Below, one piece after another: positions 32,501 to 44,000 of a DNA stretch of 64,000 nt. Source of the DNA: Lumbricus terrestris (Eukaryota > Annelida > Clitellata > Crassiclitellata > Lumbricidae); the NCBI GenBank assembly GCA_949752735.1, contig OX457036.1, forward strand, positions 9,264,411 to 9,328,410. Direction: 5' to 3'. Positions within the stretch are counted from its first letter, which is position 1. Every line of letters starts with the position of its first letter. The notes below the pieces were generated by a model, which saw only the letters and a program-made list of their open reading frames with translations, was not told where the DNA came from and made no database searches. The position numbers were made by a program, and so were the translations under genes.

Positions 32501-34119
32501 CAAGCAACGTCCTAACGGAAACACGAATCTACGTTCGATTGCCACGAGAGGAAACTCACTCGAACCACCCAGTCGGGGTAAGAGTCCCCGCCCCCGACTA
32601 CATCGAGTCCCGCAGAGAGTTGAGGCTATTACCTACACTGCTGGGTTGATTCTTCTTTTGGGGCAGAACAGTCTTGGGGACTCTCAACTATCTTAAGGCT
32701 TAATGTGAAACAAATTTTGTACTTAGAACACATTAATGTGATAAAATTGCAGGTATGTCCTTTAATATAATTATATAATACGACTTTCTTAAGTACTTAA
32801 CTTGAAATTTAAACTGATCGTAGTTAATTTTCTCTGCAGTATTTTATTTAAAAAGGTGTAAATCATAAACTTTTCTATGTGTAACTACCTAGCCTGGGCC
32901 CCTTAAAGTCACGGGGCCCTTGCACATTTGGCCCTCTGCCCCTCTCAAAAGCCTTGGGGTACGAAAGCAGATGCTCAGAGCCTCAGAGGCCTGGCAGCTG
33001 TGTTGTTATACAAAGTTTATGGTTTTTAAATGCCTTTCAAAATATAATATTGTTTTAAATTAATGGCTGAATCATTGTTGTATGCGTAAATTTTAACGTT
33101 GCAGAATTGTACTATTGTTACCCAAACTTTTGTTTAGTTGGTTTTTAAAATTCTTTCGTGAAGCATAAAGATAGCGCAGTGGCCTGTTACAGCTCTGCGT
33201 GGGGGAGGGGGCGTGGAGTTTCTGTCACCCAGCCTTGTAGAGAACTTTTATCCAAATCCATCCGAAAAACGCTGCTGTGATGTAATAAACAGTCCTTAGA
33301 GAGCAAAGCTTTGTTACTATCAAAGAGATTATCGTGAGATTAAATAGTTGGGTTTTCTGCTAATAATAAATAATAACAAATAATTATAAATAATAATAAA
33401 ACAATAATGATAATCCAATGGTTCCTAACTTCCTATGTACTAACTAAACAGCGGGGTTTTTTCGACAGGAGGCCGGTTTGACCCGACCGGTTAACCCGCA
33501 GGTCAAGGCCTTCGTCCGCCAGCAGATCAGCTCCGGCGTCCACACCGTCTCCGCGCTCCAGCAGATGACGGAGAAGTACGTCGAACACGATCTCTTCAAC
33601 GGAAAACCTCTTCCGCTTCGCAACGACCGGCGCTTCTTCCCCGGCCGGCGCTACTTCACGAACATGCTCTACCGAACGCGTCACACGCCCACGGCGCTAC
33701 AAGACGACGACAAGCTAGCGATAGTCGACGCGGACTGGGAGCCAGGGACGACCTTCGTGGAGGTCGAAGCCGGCGGAACGGTCGTCCTAATCGACGCTGG
33801 AAACATCCAGCTGGAAAGCTGTCCGATGCCCGCGACGACGACGGACGTCAAGGTCGTACAGTCGACCGCCGTGCGATGTCGAGACGTTCTCAATCAGTTG
33901 CTCGACTTGACGTATCGTTGCACGGATGTTGCTCACCTTGAGGCGCTCGAGCAGCGACTGCGGTTCGCTCATCTCGAGTTTCTCGCGGGGAGCCAGAGCG
34001 ATGCAGAGACTGTGCTGCACGTTCCGCTGGTGGCGCGGTGGGAGAGCGTTGAGCAGTGCGTTGCTCCGCCGCAGAAGCGGATACGGCTCGCGAGCAAGAT
34101 GGCGTCGAACGTAGGATGA
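28667..34119 (+). CDS. CARF-like (calcium-responsive transcription factor family) gene, five exons
   Basis: Exons: 28667-28850 (ATG, MSEPCWHEGLDEVQF; donor CAG|GTGTGT), 29589-29765 (acceptor TTTATAG|; donor weak, A|GTCCTG), 31252 to about 31328-31335 (acceptor TTTTTTCAG|), 32434-32577 (donor GGG|GTAAGAG) and 33469-34119 (stop TGA). Phases agree at the 1-2, 2-3 and 4-5 joins; the end of exon 3 is uncertain. Exon 2 has YDGVPFVI and LECQFGRDRHVARKRK, exon 3 a KCQSDIKKTR stretch, exon 4 RIYVRLPREETHSNHPVG, and exon 5 NGKPLPLRNDRRFFPGRRY then NMLYRTRH. This order is the CARF (ALS2CR8) domain as I know it, from the W-x-E-P/Y-D-G-[IV]-PF part to the DRRFFP part. In mammals CARF is a nuclear DNA-binding protein acting on calcium-response elements. 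Total is about 410 residues. Introns 2 and 3 hold LINE tails and a minisatellite. Confidence 0.8.
29477..29528. repeat. (AT)n microsatellite in CARF-like intron 1
   Basis: About 25 AT units. Confidence 0.95.
30555..30690. repeat. 43-bp tandem repeat, three units, in CARF-like intron 2
   Basis: Units share GCAAATCCTTCAATCAATGC then CATCAATTGACTTTGAGCA, and differ at only a few bases. Confidence 0.85.
31345..31660 (+). pseudogene. LINE C-terminal/3' tail fragment
   Basis: Encodes TEFLTELSRRLTVVNENP. It aligns with 53880-54110, where REFIVELGHRLTAVTGDPQ continues into LFQRLSICTQRYNAIAFRG. The latter is the tail I associate with LINE ORF2 proteins of aquatic invertebrates (x-FL-x-EL-x-RR[IL]-x-x-x-[ST]GD then FQRLS-x-x-x-QR-x-NA). 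The 3' end has TTTCATGCAGTTTCTTGTAA and an AATAAT tail. Sits in intron 3 of the CARF-like gene. Confidence 0.6.
32165..32285 (+). repeat. Second LINE 3' tail in CARF-like intron 3
   Basis: CAGAACAGATCAACTTTTCA and CATGCAATTTCTTGTAAAAA match 31565-31620 closely, then AATAAT repeats. 5'-truncated to the 3' UTR only. Confidence 0.6.
32298..32373 (+). pseudogene. Duplicated acceptor and start of CARF-like exon 4 (decoy exon)
   Basis: CATTTCTTGTAGATTACGCA and GGATACTCCAAAGC (32301-32334) duplicate the true acceptor and exon start at 32422-32454, 121 bp downstream. Translated from the decoy the frame reads ITQDTPKLSLWQ and stops, against IAQDTPKRRFHQ in the true exon. Confidence 0.6.
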
Positions 34120-34124
34120 TTAGC

Positions 34125-34206
34125 GAATTCGAGACAATAGAGGATTTGAGACAATAGAGGATTTGAGACAATAGAGGATTTGAGACAATAGAGGATTTGA
34201 GACAAT
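34125..34206. repeat. 17-bp minisatellite directly after the CARF-like stop codon
   Basis: Five units of GAGACAATAGAGGATTT starting six bases after the TGA, so probably within the 3' UTR. Confidence 0.9.
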
Positions 34207-34209
34207 GGA

Positions 34210-36110
34210 TGCAAGATTGAACGGATGGCGCCACGTCTGTGATTCCCGATAGATGCGTACTTGAAGCCATTGTGTTGCTTGAATACACGAGGGTCGTGTA
34301 CGTGTGCTTTGCCCGATTTAAATTTGACCTTGCGATTGTATTTAATATACAGGGTGAGAATTGCCAGAGGTTGGGGATTTCAATCCCCTAGTGTTTTTTT
34401 CTTAGGACACCAATTAAGTAAAATCTTCATTGCATTTATACCCCAATTCCACATAAATCAATGTCCCATTTCTTCAATTCTCATACTGCCATCATGCTTG
34501 TGAGGAGCTTTCACGAAGACACGCAATACGTTACCTTTCTACAAGTATAATATGACTACGATGTGGACAAGTGTGGCCTGCATGCGCACAAGTCATGCAA
34601 TTTTTTGTTGATCATGATACAATGTTTGGTATGTACCGGATATTTTTGTCTTGCTTCAAGTTCTGTCGCAACCGAAAATGTTTTGAGGAAAGCAAAACTG
34701 TCATGTTGTAGACTTCTTTGCAGATGAGTCAATCAACATGCATACCAGCAGACTTGTATGTAATTGTAGTGTAATCACACATCTCGGTTGTAGGGCTGTC
34801 TATCTGGAATGACCACACGTCAAAGCTTCGTTTATTACATCTGACCAATCAAACTCTGTTTCATAAATCTCTAAAGTCTTTTTTCTTTAGCCGTCGCAGG
34901 GCTGGGTGCACTCCTGAGTAGGTTTCTTGAAAGGGCGTTACAATCCGTTACATATTAAAGGGAGAGATAATCGTATTTAGGCACTTTGTGTATGCGTGCG
35001 TGGGGGAAGAGGTCCCAACAAAATGTCTATGCAAACCAAATGTCTAATTATGACATCCACATAATCCTATTGTCATCCTAATCCTATTGTCATCCAGTGG
35101 TTTTTGATTACATTATGATTAAATTTTGTACAGATCTAAACAGTAAAATATGATTTTTTTGTGCACATGTAATAATATATGGAGGGCCCTATCGGTCCAT
35201 TTACCAGGCATTTAATTTAGTCATCAGGGTTTAGTCTTTGTTAAGTCATCCGGGTTTGTAGTCTTTTAGTCTTTGTTAGTCATCAGGGCAGGTGTGTTTA
35301 CCTTTGAAGTTGAAAAATGATCTTGTTGAAGCTCAAATATGACCGCAGCTCAAAATCTGTCTTTGTGGTGAAATGTTTTTAATGCGGTTCTGTTTCCTTT
35401 CCCAACACACATCAAAATCAAAGGTGTAAGTTCTGTGTCCTCAAAAGTGACCAACGTCCTCGCACTACCCTCTCGCCAGTAGTTACTCATCTAAATCCGG
35501 TGACCCTCCCTGCATACACAATAATTACCTTGAAGATTTTTATAGAAGAAAACAAAACTCAAGACACAGACAAAAAAAACTGTTGAGACATCGATATATA
35601 TATATATATATATTTTATATGTATTGAAGTTAGAAAAGCAAAGGCCAAGACATACGATGCATAAACAAGGTTGCTGTGTTTGAGCGGTACAGCCGACTGA
35701 TTGATATAATACGAGAGACAAGACGTAACTCGACATCTACTATGCACGCTAATAATAATAATAATAGTAGTTTGTCATTTTTGCAAACGGTTTGAGGCGC
35801 TTAAGACGACGTCGTTCGTGTGACACGATTCCGACGTCAGAGTCAACGACGACGACGACGAAGAAGACGACATTGGCGACTACAAAAGCTCACGACGTAC
35901 ACGTAATATGAAACCGAGTCAACAGAGCCGTAGAAAATATGACGAAAGCGTCGCAAGTAAAAACTGTCCGAAGCTGCAAGCTGTTTAACCCATAAATGAT
36001 CGAACTCAAATCGCGCCTAACTGTGACAATGCCTACGTTCGATCGGGTACAATCGTTCATGATCTTCAATCTCTCCTAAATGATCGCTTTAATTCTGTCC
36101 GGCTCCATGA
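34210..36110. other. Intergenic DNA, no gene seen
   Basis: Includes a repeat tail at about 34895-34950 (TGCACTCCTGAGTAGG ... GGGCGTTAC), a (TA)n run at 35595, and a CG-rich GACGAC stretch at 35850-35880. No supported ORF. Confidence 0.4.
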
Positions 36111-36117
36111 TCTATGT

Positions 36118-36413
36118 CAGTGCTGTCCAACCTGTGGCCCGCAAACAATTTCAAGTGGCCCGCCTGAACTCGCTGAATTTTGCACTTTTTGTGCTGAAGC
36201 AGCTGAATGATTACACAGCATGACATAGTGCAGCAATAATTATATGCTGTTATTCATTAGTATTATTCAATTTGCATTATCAACATTCCATAATAAATTT
36301 CAGTATAGTTAATAATTATCAATAAACAGAGTTTTAAGTTTACTTTTGCGACCCTCGGCTTCAAGGATTATTGCCTATGCGGCCAATGTTGCGAAAAAGG
36401 TTGGACAGCACTG
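36118..36413. mobile_element. 296-bp hAT-type MITE
   Basis: Ends CAGTGCTGTCCAACCTGTGG and (inverse) CAGTGCTGTCCAACCTTTTT. The flanks ATCTATGT and ATCGAAGT agree at 6 of 8 positions, an aged 8-bp duplication. TIR style fits Charlie-like hAT. Confidence 0.8.
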
Positions 36414-36559
36414 ATCGAAGTCATTAACAACTCCATGGAGAATACAATAAACCAAATAAACCAATAAACGGTTTGTCATTCTTCCCTCCGTCCACGGTTT
36501 AGAAGCGTATACAAGAAAACCGATGGCAACGGGCAGTAAGGTCCTTAATCAATATTGGA

Positions 36560-36960
36560 GTTGTACACGACCATTTATAAAGCGCTTCTCATGGTAAAAA
36601 GTCTTCCAGAAGCACTCCCAGTGCAATCACCCCCCCCCCCCCCCCCTCAAGAAGAGAAAGGCAGGACTTGAGGCGAGATAAAGAGGAGGAAAGACTATCA
36701 GAGAACAAACTGATGGTGCAATTCCATTCCATATGGAGAGGGACCTACACAGGCAAAGCATCTGGATTGAGCCATGGTAGTCCTGACACGGGGAGCAAAG
36801 AGGTCAAACAGATCAGAGGATCTTAGAGGACATAGCGAACAGGCAGGGAAGGAACGAAGCATAAGATCACAAAGATTCTTTGGAGCAGGACCCAATTGAG
36901 ACTTGAGGACCAAAGCAAGAACTTTCAATTGCATATGGGCAGAGAAGTTATTCAGTCATG
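36560..36960 (-). repeat. Longer copy of the TATAGC-type repeat
   Basis: Contains TAAAGCGCTTCTCATGG, a C run at 36629-36646, GGTGCAATTCCATTCCATAT and GGAGCAAAGAGGTCAAACAG. It aligns in order with 21430-21690. The minus frame of 78 residues (CDLMLRSFPACSLCPLRSSD) may be a relic. Confidence 0.45.
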
Positions 36961-36967
36961 ATGTAGC

Positions 36968-37050
36968 TCCTATATACAGTGAACACCTGAACTGGGATTC
37001 GAACCCATTAAAAGCCGAGCATTTGACCCAGTCGCCCAACATTCCCCAAC
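36968..37050 (-). repeat. tRNA-derived SINE-like copy
   Basis: On the minus strand GGGCGACTGGGTCAAATGC (box A-like) is followed by GGTTCGAATCCC (perfect box B). Confidence 0.6.
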
Positions 37051-37689
37051 AAGAAAGAAGGCTTATCAATAAACTACATAAACGATTATGCGTTACACTG
37101 GTGACCACCTAGTGAAAAACATTTCGTTTTGTACATAACAAATGTTCGCACTGTTACATCTGCTTATAGCTCGGTCTCACCAAACAGCTTAAAGAAATTC
37201 AAATCTCGCGCTAAGCAACAAGTTACTCGCAGAAAACGTTGTGATGGCTTCAGAAATAAGAGCACGATGAACATTTCTGCTTTGTTGAGGTGCAGTAGCG
37301 CTACATAAAGTTGCATATTACATTACACTGTACTACGTCAGCACTGGATCTATCTCGGCAACACAACACAGCAAACAATTCAGAGAAAATTATACGCTTG
37401 CAAGACCCCAGCGACAAAACGCAAGAAATGCTCAGTCGTGGTATGGACTAAAACCTAAACATTATACAGTCAGAGCCAGGTGATCACACTACAAGTGAAC
37501 AGCACAAGAACTGGACATTGAACACTAACAATATAACAATAACAATACGACAACAACAATATGACAAAATACACAGCATGATACAGTGCACACACTTCAT
37601 AGCAGCTCAATGTGGTTTTATTACAGGCCCTACATTACTTCGCACCAAGCTGCTCTACCATATCTTGTTATGGTACATGCATGCGCGCC

Positions 37690-37960
37690 CAAGCACTTCC
37701 CCCGGAAAATTGACACCCATTTTTTAAACAACATTTTCCTACAAATTTCTTCACTCTAAAAGCACTTATGATGAATACACAAAGTAAAATTGAGAAATTT
37801 ACATAATTTAGAAAATTCGATGAAAAGAACTCATGTTCTTAATTCCTATTTTGCATCCTCATTCCTCAAGTTCTTGCTAAAAACTGAAACCATGACCATT
37901 GGCTGTGCTTTCACCCCACCCCCACCCCCGCAAAAATAACAGCAGGCATGCACGCATCAA
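37690..37960. repeat. Relic related to the hAT element at 50271
   Basis: CCCGGAAAATTGACACC, CAAATTTCTTCA, TTCTTGCTAAAAACTG and ACCATGACCATTGGCTGTG all have counterparts at 50310-50540. Ends are decayed. Confidence 0.55.
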
Positions 37961-38164
37961 TCCCACAAAGGACATTTGTATAGAACCACAAGGCGCCCTT
38001 CTGCTATTGATTGCCCCATGGTGGCTTCTTGTTGCCAGCAGATGACAATGGGGACCCTCTAAAAACAATAGGGCAGATGACAACATTATTAAAATATATC
38101 CTGTACAACCTTACGAAATCTGATAGTTATCATCTTAGGTGATATATATATAATCTAAAACAGT

Positions 38165-38345
38165 AGGGGAATCGAAGAGGGAGACCGCATAGGGAGTGGC
38201 TGGACGACATCACCAGGTGGGGGAGAGCATCACTCCAAGAGCTGAGTCACGCGGCGATGGACAGAGGTCGATGGAGGAGCTTGATGAAGATGGCAGTGGA
38301 CACCTACGGGCGCTGAGCCCATGGTTCCTGATGATGATGATGATG
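38165..38345 (+). pseudogene. LINE C-terminal fragment with (GAT)n tail
   Basis: Frame NRRGRPHREWLDDITRWGRA then SLQELSHAAMDRGRWRSLM and VDTYGR followed by a stop. The GRP-x2-[RE]W-x-DDI ... A-x-DR-x-W pattern is the C-terminus of RTE-like LINE ORFs. A GATGATGAT tail ends the copy, as usual for RTE elements. Confidence 0.75.
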
Positions 38346-38415
38346 AGTAGGGGATTTGAAAAAGGTCGGCCTATCATCTAAAAATTAAAAGCATTACGGC
38401 ATATGGCAACTGCTT

Positions 38416-38500
38416 GCTTGCACTCTGGCAGTGCCAGTCCCAAGCCTGACTAAAGGAGGAGGGTAACACCAATTAGCTTTGATATGACACAGTGTATCGC
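38416..38500 (-). repeat. Short GTCACTG-type element copy
   Basis: ACTAAAGGAGGAGGGTAACAC core with CACTCTGGCAGTG and GACACAGTGT ends. Confidence 0.65.
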
Positions 38501-38509
38501 TAAACAGCA

Positions 38510-38780
38510 ACAAGCATCATGGCAGATGATGACAACTTAGGTAACATATGTCATCTAAAGCCTTAAGAAATATGACATGGTAACCCTTATGGTATATGAA
38601 AAAAGAATCATCTAAAGCCTAAGAGCATTACAGCAGATGACAAAGGTAACATGTGTCATCTACAACCTCATGAAATATGTCATGGTTATCATCTAATGCC
38701 ATTATCATCTAAGGGCATTAGGGTGAATGACAAAGATAACATATTAACCTCTATGACCTTAAAATGACGGTAACTCGGGG
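38510..38780. repeat. Degenerate tandem repeat, ~80-90 bp
   Basis: GCAGATGACAA..AGGTAACAT.TGTCATCTA..GCC blocks recur three or four times, related to text at 38035-38140. Confidence 0.5.
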
Positions 38781-38789
38781 CAACTAAAG

Positions 38790-41050
38790 CTCTCAGACTA
38801 CATGATATGGCTGTAACTCAGTGGTTGCAAGCAGCTTACCACAACAGACACTGATCAATATAGATAAAATGAAATACACAAAAATATCTTTTTGCTGTCA
38901 TAGACTACGCAGCCATTGACAAGCACCAGAAAGTCAATTTGGGAGGGGTGTGCAGTATGATGACAGAGGCACGGCAAAATAATAGTCAAGAAAATGTTGA
39001 GCCAAGAACCCTAAAGATCTGCCACACTTAACAATTATACGCCCATTTTACGGCACATTTTTCAGAAAAAAATAACCAAATAGTGTTGGTGCTCAAGAAT
39101 ACTCAAAAGCTTAGGTGCTCTTCAACAAGTGAATACAGTGTAACATCTTGACTGATGGTACTTTTGGTCCCAGAGGGTAACTCTTTGCCCAACCTCTCGT
39201 ACATTAACAGGCTGAGTGAGAGCTGTAGCACATTTTATTGTTTTGGACCCGCAAAAGATAACTCGCATTATAAGCATGCTTCATGGCTAAGGGATCGGAA
39301 GAACTTCGCCTTCCTGAAAAAAGTAATGGGTTTGAGAACCTCTACATCTAATCCTTTAGACTCCACCATCCAACAATTATAACTGGAGTGCAAATGACAT
39401 TAATTAGAGCAGAGTGTAATCAATACGAGGCTTCGGGATATCGAATATATTACACATGCACGGAGGGGGTCAAAGGTTTAGGCAATTTGAGCATGGGTGC
39501 TTGCAGAGGTCTCAGCAAAAATGTGCGTATGCAAAATAGTTGTCTAATTCTGATTCCACATTAATTAGCCTATTTATCATAAATCTGTATTATCCTATTA
39601 TAGTCGTTCGATGGCATTTGACTACATTAAAATTATATCCTCTTCAGATCTAAACAGCAAAAAAAATAACAGTTAACAGATTTTAGCTTTTTAGCTAGCA
39701 AATACGATGATAACAAAACAAATAGTAACCTATGGTAAAATAAATGTTTTATAGACGACTTTAGATAATTCACTTTTGTAAAGGAGCTAGAGAAGCCTTA
39801 TTTGTATGTACACGGGGTCCACAAAATCTACAAGTTGCAACAAATTTTAGAGCTAGCAAATAATTATATTTAACAAAAAATACGTAGCAACCTACGGTAA
39901 AATACATGTTTCATATAGTAACTTTAGCTAAACAGCCTTTGTAAGATGGGGCAGAGAAGCAAGCAAGGGGTAAAAAGTACGGGTACGAGGGTAGGGGGTC
40001 CGAAAATACAATTTTTGTGTACATAACTTATAGATGGCCCCCTACTCCCAAAAACAATGATAGCTCTTGAATGGCTAAACAACGACTAGACTACTTAGCC
40101 GAAAAAATGTCTAAAATCTTTGCAATATCAGCGTTTGAAACAAACCCTACAGATCACACTTATCGACACAACGTCACGTAGAACAAACCGTACCTAATTC
40201 CACCACTGCTCGTACTCTGATGACGCCAGTCCCAAGCCGGGACGAAGGAGGAGGGTGACATCAACCCTCCCTCTGACACCACAGTCCAATAAATACACTT
40301 CAAAAGATGGCCGAAAGCATTGCATTTGCACTTGGAGGACCAAGAAGACTTGCTCTCAACCACCACAAACATAAGCCTATGCATACGCATATAGGTACGA
40401 TTCAACGCGTGACACACAACGCACCAATGCATCAACGCATCAGTGAACAGATAGATCGATGGTCAATCGATGGCAGAAGCAAAAATTGTGGAGCGTACTC
40501 AATAGACAAATAGTTTCTCTATACAAAAATATAAATGTTTAACACAGCATATTTCGAATTACTTCCCGCAAAAACAACGACTCCTCTCTCTCTCCCCGTA
40601 ACAACCTTTTACCTAACCGCTCACTGGGTTCCTTACTGGGCAGCACGGGCGTCTTAATGGGGGTCTTTGGGTTCAAACCACAAGATAAATAATCCCCAAA
40701 AATTCAAAACTGACCCCCATACCCTGCAACTGAAACTGAAACTCTCCCCGAAATCGAAACCCCGAAATTGTTCCCCAATGACGCCTTTCAGGGTAGCAAC
40801 ACCCTCTATAGATCCATCCCAGAGAAAGAAGGAACACCTGTTCCCCTTCAAATCAGTAAACCGTACCTCAAAAAAAGCAATAGCCAGTTCCTGGTCAATG
40901 GAACTTAAAACCGTGCACCCTCAAAATCAATGGACCACAGCAACAGCAATACAATTAACATCCGTTAGCCCTCCAAATAAATGCACAATTCACACGTAAT
41001 AGACATCCCGTACACCCTAACAATCAGTGGACCGTCCCAACCCATCACCC
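38790..41050. other. Intergenic DNA, mostly unassigned
   Basis: Contains the short GTCACTG-type element at 40206-40290. Frames of 60-110 residues at 40160-41000 lack splice or domain support. Confidence 0.35.
40206..40290 (-). repeat. Short GTCACTG-type element copy
   Basis: GACGAAGGAGGAGGGTGACA core with GTACTCTGATGACGCCAGTC. Confidence 0.55.
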
Positions 41051-41059
41051 CCGCCTTGG

Positions 41060-44000
41060 TCAGTGGACTATGCCTTGCTTCCACCGGCCCCAATCCTTCT
41101 CGACATCCTGCTCTTGAATATGCACGATCTTTCTGTCCTTCAACGCCGTCGTCGTCGCCGCCGCCGGGTCCTCGTCCAGCTCCGGCAAGATGGCCGCCGG
41201 ACTTCCCCGCTCGCCGTACTTTCCCAGCAGGTTCTGAGCGATGAGTTTCGTTGGACAGAGCCGCGCGCCACCGTCGGCACTCAACGGCGTCGACGTTTGA
41301 AACGCGCGGGGCAAGAACTCCGCCCTCCGACTATTGCGAGAGACGTCACTCAACTCGTGATGTTTCGACAGACTGCCGGGGGATACGCTGAAACTGCGGC
41401 CAGTTCCACTGCTGCTGGTGGTGGTCGTGGTGCTGGCAGCGGCGCTGGTGTTCTTCGTGCTTGGACTCAGGAACCAGAAGGATCGCTCCTTCAGCCGCAG
41501 CATCTGACGTCGCCGGACACTGTCGTACTTGGTCGAACGTGGACATGAGCACTCCTGAAAACAACAACAGCATATTTGTCTATGTTGATGATGGAGAGAC
41601 TAATTGTGAGCATAGTCCTGGAAGCAGTTTGTTCCTGATCAAAATTCTCAATAATGCTTGCATGTGATCAAAGAACTGAATAACGCCGATGTTATTTGCT
41701 TACTCGTGATCGAAATCGTGAATAACGCTTAGTTGCGATCAAAGTCTGGAATAAAGTTTAATCCATGTCAAAGTCTAAGGAAAAGATTATTATTTATGAT
41801 CAATTGGCAACTTGCACAGTGCACACTGTTTACTCATCATCAAAACTCATCCATAAATACTGAAGTCTTGAACAAAGCTCATTTGTGAACTGTCTTGAAG
41901 TAAGTCTTTAACCAAAGTTCACCAGTGTTTATGACGAACATAATTAACAAGGCTCGAAGAACAGCCATCCAGCCAAGAGGCAGCAACCGCATATCCAGTG
42001 TTTCAAGTCATAGGCAAGATCCATGCTTGTTTGGATGGGGGCAAGGGGGTGGCGTAGAGTAGAGCAGGAACCTTGAAACATCTTTCAGCCCTGGCAGGGA
42101 TTTGAGCCCCCAACATTGGCAGTCAGTTCACCAACCTTCCAACCAGACACACATGTAGCCCCAAAAAGTGTAAACTCTTAAGCAAGGTTTACTTATGCAG
42201 AAAGTCTTCAAGAAAACTTTCTTACACTTTCAGCAAAGCTGAAAGAAGTCAAAAACCTTATAAATAATTTCAACAACAAATACAAAATTCAGTTCATTGT
42301 GAGAATTGTATTATATCTTTTGAAGTTTAGGTTTATAAAGTGCCTCTCGCAGAATGATTATTCAGAGCGTTCTCAGCAGAAAACTCACAGATACTAATCC
42401 ACCAACAGTGATGGTCTGAAAATATTACATCACAATCTCAAATGCTAGCTGGTAATAATCCCTCCTCTTCATTTTCTTTTCTCAAAACCTATTTCTTTTC
42501 TTGAGAGAAAATGCACTGGGAGCACCTCTGAACGGTTCACCCTATTAGAGGCGCTTAACAAATGTTTTAGTACAATGCAACAGAATACAATTGAATTTGT
42601 TATAGCGCTCCTTCAAGATTCTACTCAGAGGCACTCCCGACTACAGACACTGCATCGGAGTTTCACGACGAAGCAATTGCGAGCGAAATACCCAAGGAAG
42701 AGAGGAAGACCACGAAAGAACTGGGACAGGACACTATCAAAGATGACTTGAGATGTCTAGAGATGTCACAAGAGGAGGCTGAAGAACAGTACTGGCAATG
42801 GACAGGGATGAGTGGACGAGATGCATTGCCCGATGCATAGATTGAGTATTTGCATATTACAAATATTAAGATTTTCAAGTATTCACGAATATTAACACTG
42901 CCAATGAATATTATATTCATAAAATATTATGTTCTTTCAAGAAATTCTTTATTCTTATTTTTGTTATTTCTGAAAATGTTTAACTTTTACTGAATGAATT
43001 GTACAAAATTGAGTAAAGCCTACACATAGGCCTATATCAGTAAGTGACAATGACTTTACCAGATTTATTTATAAAATCTTCAAGGTCTCTGCTGGGTCTG
43101 GCTAATGTGGCCATGCGGCATTCATAATTATCACATTCGATAAATGAATGTTAGTCACTTTGTCTGACTTCTGACCATCCTCCCCAACTGAAAAGAGTCA
43201 GAGTCACCGATGGCAGTTGGCAAGTAGCAGCAATAGTAGGTTAAATTAGAAATAAACTTTAACTGCCTATAATAGTAACTGCAAATTGATAAAGTAGTTT
43301 CATGTCAGTGTATCAGGATGAGTAAATATAAATGCCAATGCAGGAAATAATAGAGCCAGATTACAGGCAAAAATTATTCCGCTCTCAGCATATTAAGTGC
43401 ATTGCACATTTTAATTCAGCCTTGCCCTGGATGCAAGTGAATGTCGTAGAGACATACAGAAACTTAAACTGCTTAACACCAACCAACATTGCGGTTTCGA
43501 TTGTTCACCTTAATTCGTTAATGAATATTAACAAATCTTAATATCCACGAATATTTACGAATATCAAATCCCAAAGTCACGAATATTCGATCTATGTCCC
43601 AATATGCAGACCAGCCCGGGAAGGCCTAAGTAAGTAAGTAAGCATCTGTTAGATGACCTGGTTTACATCTGGAGCCGATATGGATGACACGCGGGCGAGC
43701 TTTCGGTGAGAATTATACGAAGCGTCGAGCTCGCGGTAGTGAATTTTTTGCTCCAACGACTCGCTTGACGTCTCAAACGACAGCGACTGCGGCAATTGTA
43801 TTTCAACGCTGCTGCCACCTAGTGAAGCTCGTGCGCTCGATGTGATCGGCTGAAGGTGGCAGCAGAACTCGCTTTCGGTTATGGCTGAAACGAGAACGAA
43901 AAACAGTTTCTGATGAATAAACAAATGCAATCCTACTAATTCATTCATTCATTAATTCAATAATTCATTCATTCATTAAAGTATTTGAATAGCAACTCTT

